28,194 bases of DNA, taken from an uncultured Oscillospiraceae bacterium. Lineage in GTDB: Bacteria > Bacillota > Clostridia > Oscillospirales > Oscillospiraceae. The stretch covers positions 1 to 28,194 of the forward strand of contig CATZYY010000019.1 in NCBI GenBank assembly GCA_958426425.1. The letters are read 5' to 3'. The position numbers and the translations under genes are program-made. Positions 1-8,360 of this stretch are shown piece by piece. The notes below the pieces were generated by a model, which made no database searches, had not been told where the DNA came from, and saw only the letters and a program-made list of their open reading frames with translations. The number at the start of each line of letters is the position of its first letter. The stretch's first letter is position 1.

Positions 1-1
1 G

Positions 2-256
2 CAGGACAGGCAGCCCATCACCACCTATGTAATGGAGCACGACTGGGGCATCGTGGCGGAGGCGCTGCGGCGGGAGCTTCCCGGCACCACTATGGTGGTG
101 ATTTCCGAGCGGATTTCCGCTGTCCGGGAGGCGGACCGGATTCTGGTGCTGGAGAGCGGGCGGATCGACGCCCAGGGCAGCCATGGGGAATTGCTGAAAA
201 CCTGTCAGCGCTACCGGCAGATGGCGGAGCTGCAGATGGGGGAGGGAGCGGTATGA
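2..256 (+). CDS. ABC exporter half-transporter, C-terminal end (partial)
   Basis: Only the last 84 residues of the nucleotide-binding domain are present; the gene begins upstream of the window. The tail ISAVREADRILVLESGRI matches the region after the switch histidine in ABC exporter ATPases, but the residue at the histidine position is Glu (codon 107-109). The stretch before it does not show a clear D-loop. Degenerate switch residues are typical of the non-hydrolysing site in heterodimeric exporters, so this is likely the degenerate partner of the next gene. Its stop overlaps the next start as ATGA, which points to translational coupling and matched amounts of the two halves. Substrate is unknown; multidrug or lipid export is the usual family role. 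Confidence 0.85.
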   Translation, partial: QDRQPITTYVMEHDWGIVAEALRRELPGTTMVVISERISAVREADRILVLESGRIDAQGSHGELLKTCQRYRQMAELQMGEGAV

Positions 257-1989
257 AAAAGCATTTGCTGCTGCGGATCGGCCGCTTTCTGCGGCCCTAT
301 CTTCTGACTCTATTCCTTATCACGGTGCTGATGGTGGGGGCCAATCTCCTGGCGCTGACGGTGCCGCTTCTGTCCGGCTGGGCTCTGGACGCCGTGGGCA
401 CGGAGCCGGGAGGTGTGAATTTTCCCGCGGTGCTGCGTAACTGCGCCGGAATGCTGGGGTGCTGCGCACTGTCGGCGGGGCTGAACTACCTGGTCTCCGC
501 CAAGCTGATTCAGGTGGGTCAGGCGGTGTCCTATGACCTGCGCAAGGCGGCCTTCCACCGGATGAGCCTGCTGCCGGTCCAGTATTTTGATACCCACCCG
601 GCTGGCGATCTCATCAGCCGCATCTGCTATGATGTGGATACAGTCAACGCCACTCTCTCCACGGACCTGCTGCAGATCTGTACCAGCTTGCTGACGGTGG
701 CCGTGTCCTTTGTGATGCTGCTGATTCTCTCGCCTACCTTGGCGGTGGTGTTCTTCGTGACGGTACCGCTGTCGGTGGTGCTGACCCGGCTGCAGATGCG
801 GCGGATTCACCCCCTGTTTCGGCTGCGGTCCAAGGAATTGGGTGCCCTCAACGGCTTTGCTGAGGAGCGGATCGGCCGCCAGCGGGCTATTCGGACCTAT
901 GGGGTGGAGGCAGAGGACCTGCATCAGTTTGAAGAACGCAACGACGGCGCCTCCAAAGCCTATTACCGGGCGGACTGTGCCAGCGCCTCCCTGGGACCCT
1001 CCGTGAACTTCATCAACAATCTGTCCCTGGCGGCCATCAGCGTCTTTGGAGGGCTGCTGTTCATCTCCGGCGGGCTCTCCATCGGGAGCCTTACCTCTTT
1101 TGTTCTGTACTCCCGTAAATTTTCCGGTCCCATCCGGGAGGCCGCCAATCTCCTCAGCGATCTCCAGGCCTCGGCGGCAGCAGCGGAGCGTGTACTGGAT
1201 CTGCTGGATCAGGAGCCGGAGCCGGAAGACCCCCCAGGTGCTCTGGAGCCGGAACATCTGAAAGGGGCCATCTCCTTCCGCCACGTGGTCTTTGGGTACG
1301 ATCCGGACCGGCCCGTGCTGCGGGACTTCACTGCCGACATTCCCGGCGGCAGCATGGTGGCGGTGGTCGGCACTACCGGCGCCGGAAAAACCACCCTGGT
1401 GTCGCTGCTGCTGCGGTTTTACCAGCGGCAGGGAGGGGAGATCACTGTGGACGGCCAGCCTCTGGAGGCCTATGCCCGGGACGGCCTGCGGCGCCGTCTG
1501 GCCATGGTGCTGCAAGACACCTGGCTCTTTGGCGGAACCATTGCCGAAAACATCGCCTACGGCACCCCCGGCGCCACCCGGGAGCAGATCGTGGAGGCCG
1601 CCAAGGCCGCTCGGATTCACCGCTTCCTGACCTCCCTGCCGGACGGGTACGACACCGTCCTCACCGATGAGGGCGCCGGCATCTCCAAGGGACAGCGGCA
1701 GCTGCTGGCCATTGCCCGGTGCTTTTTGTCCGATGCCGACGTGGTGATTATGGATGAGGCCACCTCCGACGTGGACACTGAGACGGAGGAGCAGATTCGG
1801 GCGGCGCTGGAGCGGCTGCGGCAGGGCCGGACCTGCTTTGTCATTGCTCACCGGCTGGTGACAGTCCGCAAGGCCGATCAGATTTTGGTGCTGGATGGCG
1901 GCGTGGTGGCGGAGCGGGGGACCCATCGTCAGCTGCTGGAAAAAGGCGGAATTTACGCAAAACTGTATAAAGCGCAGTTCTCATCTTGA
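253..1989 (+). CDS. ABC exporter, permease/ATPase half-transporter
   Basis: A 578-residue half-exporter: an N-terminal six-helix membrane domain (about residues 1-310) followed by an ATPase domain. Visible motifs are Walker A GTTGAGKTT (about 373-381), the Q-loop in AMVLQDTW, an unusual signature ISKGQ (about 477-481) in place of LSGGQ, Walker B VVIMDE (about 497-502) with the catalytic Glu, and the switch His (about 533). So this subunit has intact Walker A, Walker B and switch residues but an altered signature, while its upstream partner has an altered switch residue. Together these would form one weak and one active ATP site, as known for TM287/288-type exporters. The start ATG lies inside the ATGA overlap with the upstream gene. 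Located in the cytoplasmic membrane; cargo cannot be read from sequence. Confidence 0.93.
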   Translation: MKKHLLLRIGRFLRPYLLTLFLITVLMVGANLLALTVPLLSGWALDAVGTEPGGVNFPAVLRNCAGMLGCCALSAGLNYLVSAKLIQVGQAVSYDLRKAAFHRMSLLPVQYFDTHPAGDLISRICYDVDTVNATLSTDLLQICTSLLTVAVSFVMLLILSPTLAVVFFVTVPLSVVLTRLQMRRIHPLFRLRSKELGALNGFAEERIGRQRAIRTYGVEAEDLHQFEERNDGASKAYYRADCASASLGPSVNFINNLSLAAISVFGGLLFISGGLSIGSLTSFVLYSRKFSGPIREAANLLSDLQASAAAAERVLDLLDQEPEPEDPPGALEPEHLKGAISFRHVVFGYDPDRPVLRDFTADIPGGSMVAVVGTTGAGKTTLVSLLLRFYQRQGGEITVDGQPLEAYARDGLRRRLAMVLQDTWLFGGTIAENIAYGTPGATREQIVEAAKAARIHRFLTSLPDGYDTVLTDEGAGISKGQRQLLAIARCFLSDADVVIMDEATSDVDTETEEQIRAALERLRQGRTCFVIAHRLVTVRKADQILVLDGGVVAERGTHRQLLEKGGIYAKLYKAQFSS

Positions 1990-2058
1990 TTTTAAACGAA
2001 AACGTATTCTCTTTTATGTAAGTTCTGTTATAGCAGTCAGAGAAAGAGCTAAAAAAAT

Positions 2059-2091
2059 GCATAAAAACAGCAGAATGCTTTTATGCCTTTT
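2059..2091 (+). terminator. Possible weak terminator after the exporter operon
   Basis: An 8-bp AT-rich stem (GCATAAAA 2059-2066 with TTTTATGC 2079-2086) is followed by CTTTT. The stem is weak and the loop is 12 nt, so termination is uncertain. No better hairpin is seen after the exporter. The rest of 1990-2331 is AT-rich and holds the promoter and operator of the next operon. Confidence 0.3.
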
Positions 2092-2148
2092 ATATGAAAA
2101 TTGTTAAAATCCATAAAATTTTTATAAACAAAATAGCAAAAATATGAA

Positions 2149-2177
2149 TTGACAAATCAACAAAAAAACTTGATAAT
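2149..2177 (+). promoter_or_regulatory. Sigma-A promoter of the importer operon
   Basis: TTGACA (2149-2154), a 17-bp spacer, and GATAAT (2172-2177) form a near-consensus promoter. Transcription would start near 2184, giving a leader of about 148 nt before the permease. The LacI-type operator follows 14 bp after the -10 box. Confidence 0.8.
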
Positions 2178-2191
2178 AGTAACAGAAGGAG

Positions 2192-2205
2192 CGCAAACGT
2201 TTGCG
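2192..2205 (+). promoter_or_regulatory. LacI-type operator O1 (importer operon)
   Basis: CGCAAACGTTTGCG is a perfect 14-bp palindrome with the CG-centred AAACGTTT core typical of LacI/GalR operators. It lies about +8 to +21 from the predicted start, a position where a bound repressor would block initiation or early elongation. A half-site (GCAAACG, 2233-2239) lies 41 bp further on. Matching sites lie near the lacI gene in this window, so that regulator is the probable ligand-controlled binder (inference). Confidence 0.8.
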
Positions 2206-2331
2206 ATTTTTTGTTCTTTTTGTACCTTTTTTGCAAACGGGAACCGCGAAATTTAAAAAAATGGATGTGAGAGAGAAAAAAGGAGAAGTTCCCCGTCGGA
2301 CATCCGGCAGTAATCAGAAAGAGGTGTTATC

Positions 2332-4167
2332 GTGTCAAAGAAAGCCCTCCCCAAAAAGCCGCTGACGAAAAAGCGGCTGAAGAACCTGATCTTGAACGTG
2401 GTTACCAACCCGTTCAACATGGTCGTGTTGGTGAGCCTGGTGATCCTGTTCTGCCTGATCATCATTCCCCTGCTGACCATGATCTCCACCACCTTTACCG
2501 CAGCTCAGGCTGAGGTCATGCGGCGGAGAATTGAAGGCGCCCAGGTGGGCGACTTCACCCTTTACTACTGGACCTATATGCTGGCAAGCAGCATGTCCGT
2601 ATCGGTTTTGTGGGAGCCCCTGCGCAACTCCCTGCTGATCGGCGCATGCGTGGTGGTCATCTCCGTGCCTCTGGGCTCCGTGCTGGCATGGCTGATGGTC
2701 CGCACCGACATCCCCGGCAAAAAGATCCTGAGCATGCTGGTCATTATCCCTTACATGATCCCCTCCTGGACCAAGGCCCTGAGCTGGCTGGCTGTGTTCC
2801 GCAATGCCACCAGCGGCGCCAATGGTTTCTTAGCCGGCATGGGAATCCCCATCCCTGACTGGCTGGCCTACGGTCCCATCGCTATCATCCTCTGCATGTC
2901 CATGCACTACTACGCATTTTCCTATATCATGGTCTCCGGCGCCCTCCGCTCCATCAACTCTGAGCTGGAGGAGATGGGCGAGATCCAGGGTGCCAGCAAG
3001 CCCCAGATCCTGCGTCACATCACCCTGCCTCTGATCATGCCCTCCATCCTGTCCGCCATGATTATGACCATCAGTAAGTCCATCGGTACATACGGCGTGG
3101 CGGCAAACCTGGGCAACCGCATCGGCTTCTATACGCTGGCCACCAAGATGCGCGTGTTCATCGACCAGGGTCCCCAGGGTGTGGGCTATGCCATGAGCCT
3201 GGTGCTGGTGGGCCTGGCCGCAGCCATCATCTTCTCCAACCAGAGAGTGGTGGGCGTCCGCAAGTCCTATGCCACCGTGGGCGGCAAGGGCGGCCGGCAC
3301 ACCCTGATGCCTCTGGGCAAGGCCAAGAAGCCTTTGATGGCCTTCCTGGTGGTGTTCCTGTTCCTGGCCATGGTCATGCCCATGTTCGTGCTGGTTATGG
3401 AGACCTTCCAGGTCACCACCGGCAACGGCTACGGCCTCGACAACCTGACCCTTTACAACTGGATCGGTACAGTGGGCGAGGCGGACAAGTACATCAACCT
3501 GCCCGGTATCTTCCGCAGCAAGGAGTTCGGCAGCGCTCTGTGGAACACGGTCCGTCTGACGCTGATCGCCTCCATCATCACCGCTATCTGCGGCCAGTTC
3601 CTGGGCTATATCAGCTCCCGCGGCCGCGGCAAGTGGTACGGCAACCTGACGGAGCAGCTGGTGTTCGTTCCCTATCTGATGAGCGGCATCGCTTTCTCCA
3701 CCATGTACTTCGCCATGTTCTCCGTGCCCCATCTGGGCGGCCTGATTCCCTCCCTGTATGGTACCTTCACCCTGATTGTTCTGACCTCTGTGGTCAAGCA
3801 TTTCCCCTTCGCCAGTAAATCCGGTACGGCCAACATGTTGTCCATCAGTGTGGAGCTGGAGGAGGCAGCAGACATTGCCGGTGCCAGCTTCTGGAAACGG
3901 ATGGCCTCCATTATCGTGCCTCTGGCGAAGAACGGCTTCATCTCCGGCTTCATGCTGACCTTCATCTCCATTGCCAAGGAGCTGGACCTGATCATCATCA
4001 TGATGACTCCCACTACCCGGACCATGTCCTACCTGGCCTTCACGTATTCCCAGGACGGTTACAACCAGATGGCCGACGCCATCTCCGTCGTTGTGCTGCT
4101 GTTCATCCTGGTGTGCTATATCATCGCCAACCGGTTCGGCGCCGATATCGGCAAGAGCTGGGGCTGA
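2332..4167 (+). CDS. Fused double permease of a ferric/organophosphate-class ABC importer
   Basis: A 611-residue integral membrane protein with two tandem BPD-transporter permease domains, the arrangement of AfuB/FbpB/ThiP-type importers. Each half has several hydrophobic helices and an EAA-type loop that docks the ATPase: one near residues 211-235 (EEMGEIQGAS) and one near 508-530 (EEAADIAGAS). The GTG start at 2332 is preceded by GAGGTG at good spacing. First gene of the operon and directly downstream of operator O1. Family members carry Fe3+, thiamine, polyamines, 2-aminoethylphosphonate or hexose phosphates (AfuABC), so the fold alone does not give the substrate; the phosphate-related neighbours favour a phosphorus compound (inference). 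Confidence 0.92.
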   Translation: MSKKALPKKPLTKKRLKNLILNVVTNPFNMVVLVSLVILFCLIIIPLLTMISTTFTAAQAEVMRRRIEGAQVGDFTLYYWTYMLASSMSVSVLWEPLRNSLLIGACVVVISVPLGSVLAWLMVRTDIPGKKILSMLVIIPYMIPSWTKALSWLAVFRNATSGANGFLAGMGIPIPDWLAYGPIAIILCMSMHYYAFSYIMVSGALRSINSELEEMGEIQGASKPQILRHITLPLIMPSILSAMIMTISKSIGTYGVAANLGNRIGFYTLATKMRVFIDQGPQGVGYAMSLVLVGLAAAIIFSNQRVVGVRKSYATVGGKGGRHTLMPLGKAKKPLMAFLVVFLFLAMVMPMFVLVMETFQVTTGNGYGLDNLTLYNWIGTVGEADKYINLPGIFRSKEFGSALWNTVRLTLIASIITAICGQFLGYISSRGRGKWYGNLTEQLVFVPYLMSGIAFSTMYFAMFSVPHLGGLIPSLYGTFTLIVLTSVVKHFPFASKSGTANMLSISVELEEAADIAGASFWKRMASIIVPLAKNGFISGFMLTFISIAKELDLIIIMMTPTTRTMSYLAFTYSQDGYNQMADAISVVVLLFILVCYIIANRFGADIGKSWG

Positions 4168-4226
4168 TTCCAGGTACCCGGACCCTGACCGTTTTATGAC
4201 AGAACAGAAAGGATAAGGCGAACCAT

Positions 4227-5348
4227 ATGAGTCGTATTGAATTAAAACATATTGATAAATTTTATGGCGATAACCACGTCCTGCGGGACATCAACCTGAC
4301 CATTGAGGACGGCGACTTCATGACGCTGCTGGGCCCCTCCGGCTGCGGCAAGACCACTACGCTGCGCGTGGTGTCCGGTCTGGAGCGCCCCCAGAACGGC
4401 ATCATGACCATCGACGGCGTGGAGATGATCAACGCTGACGACGCATACTACGCTGAGCCCAGCAAGCGCGGACTGAACCTGGTGTTCCAGTCCTACGCCC
4501 TGTGGCCCCACATGACGGTCTACAACAACATTGCCTTCGGTCTGAAGATCCAGAAGATGGCCAAGGAAGAGATCGACAAGCGGGTGATGGACTCTCTGCG
4601 GATGATGCGGATTGAGCAGTACAAGGACCGCTATCCCACTGAGCTGTCCGGCGGCCAGCAGCAGCGCGTGGCCATTGCACGTGCTGTGGCCTCCAGCCCC
4701 AAGCTGCTTCTGCTGGATGAGCCGTTGTCCAACCTGGATGCTAGGCTCCGTCTGGACATGCGCGCCGAGCTGCAGCGCCTGCACAAGGAACTGGGCACAA
4801 CCATCATCTACGTCACCCACGACCAAGTTGAGGCTCTGACCATGTCCACCAAGATTGCCCTGTTCAAGGAGGGCATGCTGAACCAGGTGGCCACGCCCAT
4901 GGAGCTGTATAACAACCCCATCGACCTGGAGGCCGCCGACTTCATCGGCAACCCCCGTATCAACCTGCTGGACGGCAAGGCCGAGATGAAGAACGGCCAG
5001 CTGGTGGTCAAGAGCGACCTGGGCGGACATACCTTCCCTGCCAAGGATCTGACCAACGAGGAATTCCCCAAGAGTGGCGAGTTCGACTGCGTGCTGGCTA
5101 TCCGGCCCGAGCAGGTCATCATCTCCCGGGATCCCGTGGACGGTGCCATTCCTGTTACCGTCTATGCCAGCCAGCCCGCCGGTTCCGAGACCATCGTCAC
5201 TCTGGTGGCCGGTCAGGACGAGTTCCTGTCCAAGGAGATCGGCCAGGCTCACTATGAGCTGGACCAGAAGGTATGGGCCATCATCGACCAGGACAAGATC
5301 AACATCTACAACAAAGCTACCACCCGTCTCATTAAGCGCGCGGTGTGA
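4227..5348 (+). CDS. ABC importer ATP-binding protein
   Basis: A 373-residue ATPase of the AfuC/PotA/UgpC class that powers the preceding permease. Motifs are Walker A GPSGCGKTT (36-44), Q-loop Gln88, signature LSGGQ (140-144), Walker B LLLLDE (Asp164, Glu165) and switch His198. A C-terminal TOBE-like regulatory region follows from about residue 240. All catalytic residues are intact. It begins 59 nt after the permease with AAAGGATAAGGCG as ribosome site. A single ATPase gene would supply a homodimer to the double permease. Confidence 0.95.
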   Translation: MSRIELKHIDKFYGDNHVLRDINLTIEDGDFMTLLGPSGCGKTTTLRVVSGLERPQNGIMTIDGVEMINADDAYYAEPSKRGLNLVFQSYALWPHMTVYNNIAFGLKIQKMAKEEIDKRVMDSLRMMRIEQYKDRYPTELSGGQQQRVAIARAVASSPKLLLLDEPLSNLDARLRLDMRAELQRLHKELGTTIIYVTHDQVEALTMSTKIALFKEGMLNQVATPMELYNNPIDLEAADFIGNPRINLLDGKAEMKNGQLVVKSDLGGHTFPAKDLTNEEFPKSGEFDCVLAIRPEQVIISRDPVDGAIPVTVYASQPAGSETIVTLVAGQDEFLSKEIGQAHYELDQKVWAIIDQDKINIYNKATTRLIKRAV

Positions 5349-5417
5349 CCGCGAGTTTATAAATCGCGAGTTTCAGGCAAATACCGAATTATTAAAACGC
5401 GAAAGGAGCACATTGAG

Positions 5418-6716
5418 ATGAAGAAGAAACTCTTTGCACTGCTGCTAGCCGCGGCTATGGTTTTGAGCCTGGTCGCCTGTGGAGGCGGCGACGATACCAC
5501 CACTGAAGATACGGGAGACACCGGCAGCGAAACCACAGAGTCTACCCTGACCCTGGGCTATGATTTCGCCACCGATACCGAGCACTTCGGCCCCGTCTAT
5601 GACGAGTGGAGCGACAAGACCGATGAGGAGCTCTATGAGGAGGCCAAGGCGGAGGGCGGCACTATTGAGGTCTATGCCACCACCTCCAAGATGCTGAACA
5701 TGGTGGAAGCCTTCATGGAAGACTATCCCGGCCTGGATCTGGACGTGATGGACCTGGACTCCGACGAAGTTCTGAGCAAGGCTGAGATGGAGTACTCCAG
5801 CGGCAACGTCACCGCCGACGTGCTGCAGACCAAGGACGTTAACGGCGCCGTGTTCTATGAGCACTATCAGACCGGCATCTTCACTCCCTACTATCCCTCT
5901 GACATCTGCTCTCACATCGATGAAGACCTGCTGAAGTACAGCCTGCCTCTGTACAGCTCTCAGGCTTTCTGGTATTATAATACCGCCGCGTTCCCCGATG
6001 GCCAGCCCATCGACAGCTGGTGGAACATTATCGAAAAGAATGAGGACGGCAGCCAGAAATACCGCCTCTTCTGCAAGGAGATCGGCACGGAGACCGCTTA
6101 CCTGTCCCTGTTTGCCAGCTTCATCGTCAATGCCGACCAGATGGAGCAGGCCTATGAGGATATCTACGGTGAGCCTCTGGAGTACACCTATGACGCCTCC
6201 GACTTTGGCTTTGAGGTGCCTGAGAACAACGCCGGCGTTGAGTACATGTGGCGGTTCAGCCAGATGAAGATGACCTTTATCGACGACGGTGACGAGCTGG
6301 CCCTGGCCGTTCACAACTCCACCGCTGACGATCCCGCCCTGGCCCTGGCCTCTGCCGGCAAGATCACCAACCGCGACGAGTCCGGTTACGACATTGCCTG
6401 GTGCATCAACCTGACTCCCTACACTGCTCTGCTGAACTGCGAGTCCTTGTTCGTGGCTTCCGGGTGCGACAACCCCGCCGGTGCCCGTCTGTTCATCCGC
6501 TATGTCATGGGCGGTGCCGACGGTACCTCCGATGGCTTTGCTCCCTTCATGAAGGAAGGCAACTGGCCTGTCCGCGACGATATGACCAACGACAAGAACC
6601 CTGCTCAGCTGGATGAGCTGGGTGCCATTGAGAACGACTTCGGCGCCATCTATGAGATCTTCGCTGACTGCCAGGATATGTGGACTTACTGGCTGAACCA
6701 GAACCCCAATATGTAA
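5418..6716 (+). CDS. Lipoprotein substrate-binding protein of the importer
   Basis: A 432-residue extracellular solute-binding protein. It has a lysine-rich start, a hydrophobic signal segment and a lipobox LVAC with the lipidated Cys21, followed by a Gly/Asp/Thr-rich linker. The mature body (from about residue 75, GGTIEVYATTS) resembles the AfuA/FbpA ferric-type binding proteins, a family that also holds hexose-phosphate and aminoethylphosphonate binders. No run of paired tyrosines like the classic iron site is obvious, so an iron role should not be assumed. Ribosome site AAGGAG 9 nt before the ATG. Followed by a strong GC hairpin that probably stabilises the upstream message, consistent with binding proteins being made in excess. 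Confidence 0.93.
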   Translation: MKKKLFALLLAAAMVLSLVACGGGDDTTTEDTGDTGSETTESTLTLGYDFATDTEHFGPVYDEWSDKTDEELYEEAKAEGGTIEVYATTSKMLNMVEAFMEDYPGLDLDVMDLDSDEVLSKAEMEYSSGNVTADVLQTKDVNGAVFYEHYQTGIFTPYYPSDICSHIDEDLLKYSLPLYSSQAFWYYNTAAFPDGQPIDSWWNIIEKNEDGSQKYRLFCKEIGTETAYLSLFASFIVNADQMEQAYEDIYGEPLEYTYDASDFGFEVPENNAGVEYMWRFSQMKMTFIDDGDELALAVHNSTADDPALALASAGKITNRDESGYDIAWCINLTPYTALLNCESLFVASGCDNPAGARLFIRYVMGGADGTSDGFAPFMKEGNWPVRDDMTNDKNPAQLDELGAIENDFGAIYEIFADCQDMWTYWLNQNPNM

Positions 6717-6751
6717 TCCGTCCCATGGCGGTTGCTGTGTGACATAGAATC

Positions 6752-6781
6752 CGCGGGGGCGGGCATACGCCCGCCCCCGCG
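6752..6781 (+). terminator. Strong intra-operon hairpin without T-tract
   Basis: A 13-bp perfect GC stem (6752-6764 with 6769-6781) and an ATAC loop lie between the binding protein and the next gene. No T-run follows, so it is more likely a 3' mRNA stabiliser or partial attenuator than a terminator. It would set the binding protein above the downstream genes. Confidence 0.6.
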
Positions 6782-6807
6782 CTGCAATAATGAAGGAGGC
6801 GACCGCC

Positions 6808-7359
6808 ATGCAGAACCGAAAGTTGGAGCAGCTGCGGCAGGAGGAACGAAACAGAATCTGGAAGGACCGGGGAGACCGCTTTTGGGGCGCCTTCCTGTTT
6901 ACCAAGGACGGCAAGGTGAAAAGCACCTTATTGCTATACTCCTTCTGCCTGAGCGTGGTGTTTGCGGTTGTCTACGTCGCGGCCTACGTGATTTTTGTCA
7001 ACCTCCTCCATCCTATGCTGGAGGGTGCCCCTGCGGGGCTTATTAACCTTGTGGAGGCGGCCGTTCCTACAGTGGTGGGTACGGCGGTGTGCGCACTCGC
7101 CTGGCTGCTGCCGGAAAAACGGATGATGCTGTCCGCCTATTTGTGGCTGGCGGTGTTGGCCGTTGCCTGTCTGGTGGCTATGCTGGTGATCCTGGGCGGA
7201 GACGCACAGGCACAAATCCTGTTCCTGCAGTTCTTTGGGCTGTTTGTGCCGGCCCCCATTCTCCTGGGCGGGGGGCTGTCGCTGTGGCTGTACCGCCGGT
7301 ATCAGCGGCGCAGGCCCACCCTGACCAATGGGAGAATTGAAAGGACTGTGAAACAATGA
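6808..7359 (+). CDS. Four-helix membrane protein of the importer operon, unknown function
   Basis: I do not recognise this 183-residue protein. It has a charged N-terminus (about 35 residues, Arg/Lys/Glu rich) and four hydrophobic segments: roughly STLLLYSFCLSVVFAVVYVA, LINLVEAAVPTVVGTAVCAL, LSAYLWLAVLAVACLVAMLV and FFGLFVPAPILLGGGLSLWL. The ATG at 6808 is chosen over one at 6790 because AAGGAGG (6793-6799) sits 8 nt before 6808. It ends in an ATGA overlap with the next gene, so the two are likely co-translated. Its place in the operon suggests a helper for transport or for the HAD enzyme, but nothing in the sequence proves this. Confidence 0.8.
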   Translation: MQNRKLEQLRQEERNRIWKDRGDRFWGAFLFTKDGKVKSTLLLYSFCLSVVFAVVYVAAYVIFVNLLHPMLEGAPAGLINLVEAAVPTVVGTAVCALAWLLPEKRMMLSAYLWLAVLAVACLVAMLVILGGDAQAQILFLQFFGLFVPAPILLGGGLSLWLYRRYQRRRPTLTNGRIERTVKQ

Positions 7360-8132
7360 TCAATACCGTTTTGTTCGATATGGGCGGAACTTTGGAGGAT
7401 ATCTACTCTGATGCGGAGAGCAAGATGGCCGCAGCCAGAGGCGTCCTCAGGATTTTGCGCAAGCACGGCATAGACGTCCAAGTGGATGACGATACCGCTC
7501 TCCGGATGCTGACAGACGGCTGGGCTCGATATGCCGCGTATCGCAATCCCTCCATGCGGGAATTGAAGCCGGAGGAAATCTGGGGCGATTACGTTCTGAC
7601 GGAATTTGGCCTGGATTTTGAGACGGTCCGTCCCTTTGCAGAGGAGCTGGCCCACATGTGGGAAGTGACTCATTATCACCGGAGGCTGCGGCCCCGGGTC
7701 AAGGAGATGCTGGAGGGACTGAAGGGCCTCGGCATGAAGCTGGGCGTCATCAGCAACACCGCCAGCTTGTACCAGGTTTACGAAATTTTAAAGGAATACG
7801 GCATCCGGGATTACTTCCAGGACGTAACGCTGTCCTCGGTGACCGGCTACCGGAAACCGGACCCCAACATTTTTAAGGTCTCTTTATATCAGGTCCAGTC
7901 AAATCCGGCAGAATGCGCCTATGTGGGCGATACCTTCTCCCGGGATGTGATCGGACCTCAGAACATGGGGTTTGGAATGACCTTCCATATTCACTCCTTC
8001 CTGACAGCCTCCCGTGATACGGACATTCCCGACACGGTGAAGCCCACTTATTCCATCGAGGACATCTACCAGGTCTACACCATCCTGCGGGATTTGCAGG
8101 CGGGGAAGAGCTCCGGTGTCCGTCCGGCCTAA
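7356..8132 (+). CDS. HAD-superfamily enzyme (importer-linked, HAD1)
   Basis: A 258-residue HAD-fold protein with a helical C1-type cap (about residues 15-110). Motif I is FDMGGTL with nucleophile Asp8; the residue two further on, the usual acid/base Asp, is Gly10. Motif II Ser133 (VISNT), motif III Lys167 (YRKPD) and motif IV GDTFSRD (Asp192, Asp197) are present. Loss of the D+2 aspartate is known in dehalogenases and phosphonatases, and is unusual for ordinary phosphatases. Translationally coupled to the membrane protein by ATGA. As the last gene of the importer operon it probably acts on the imported compound in the cytoplasm (inference). Confidence 0.88.
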   Translation: MINTVLFDMGGTLEDIYSDAESKMAAARGVLRILRKHGIDVQVDDDTALRMLTDGWARYAAYRNPSMRELKPEEIWGDYVLTEFGLDFETVRPFAEELAHMWEVTHYHRRLRPRVKEMLEGLKGLGMKLGVISNTASLYQVYEILKEYGIRDYFQDVTLSSVTGYRKPDPNIFKVSLYQVQSNPAECAYVGDTFSRDVIGPQNMGFGMTFHIHSFLTASRDTDIPDTVKPTYSIEDIYQVYTILRDLQAGKSSGVRPA

Positions 8133-8163
8133 GTCGGAAAAGCTTTTTTGAATACGGAAAATC

Positions 8164-8191
8164 GCGGGAGCCGGCGTTTGCCGGCTCCCGC
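8164..8191 (+). terminator. Terminator-like hairpin ending the importer operon
   Basis: A 12-bp perfect stem (8164-8175 with 8180-8191), GTTT loop, 31 bp after the HAD stop. The trailing T-run is poor (TTCAG), so termination may be incomplete. It faces the gpmI-like gene, which ends from the other side. Confidence 0.6.
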
Positions 8192-8311
8192 TTCAGCATA
8201 CGGATGCCGGAAACAAACCGGCATGGTGAGCAGACCCCAGGAAAAGAACGAAAAATGTCGCCATAAGCGTACAGGGTCATTACTCTTACGAAAACTACGT
8301 TTTTTCCCAAA

Positions 8312-8344
8312 ATATTCCGGAGGAGACATGCTCCTCCGGAATAT
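8312..8344 (-). terminator. Terminator of the HAD/mutase operon
   Basis: A 14-bp perfect inverted repeat (8312-8325 with 8331-8344), loop of 5. Read on the minus strand the stem ends in ATATTTTGGG, a short T-run, and lies 16 bp past the stop of the mutase gene. Confidence 0.65.
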
Positions 8345-8360
8345 CAATATGTGCAGGCGA

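Noticed and set aside
310..1926. Long open frame antisense to the exporter gene (similar ones lie antisense to the permease, binding protein, mutase and aldo/keto reductase).
   Set aside because: Composition is Gln/His/Gly/Arg rich as expected from GC-biased codons read backwards; no family features, and the sense frame is a clear gene.
5349..5375. Direct repeat GCGAGTTT (twice) in the gap before the binding-protein gene.
   Set aside because: Only two short copies, with no symmetry or promoter next to them; probably chance.
2332..6716. Reading the importer as an iron(III) transporter.
   Set aside because: The family also carries sugar phosphates, phosphonates and other ligands; no iron-linked genes or Fur-like site are seen, while phosphate-related genes surround it.
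8133..8360. Possible small gene in the gap between HAD1 and the mutase.
   Set aside because: The gap is filled by two convergent hairpins, and the open frames across it have no ribosome site or family features.
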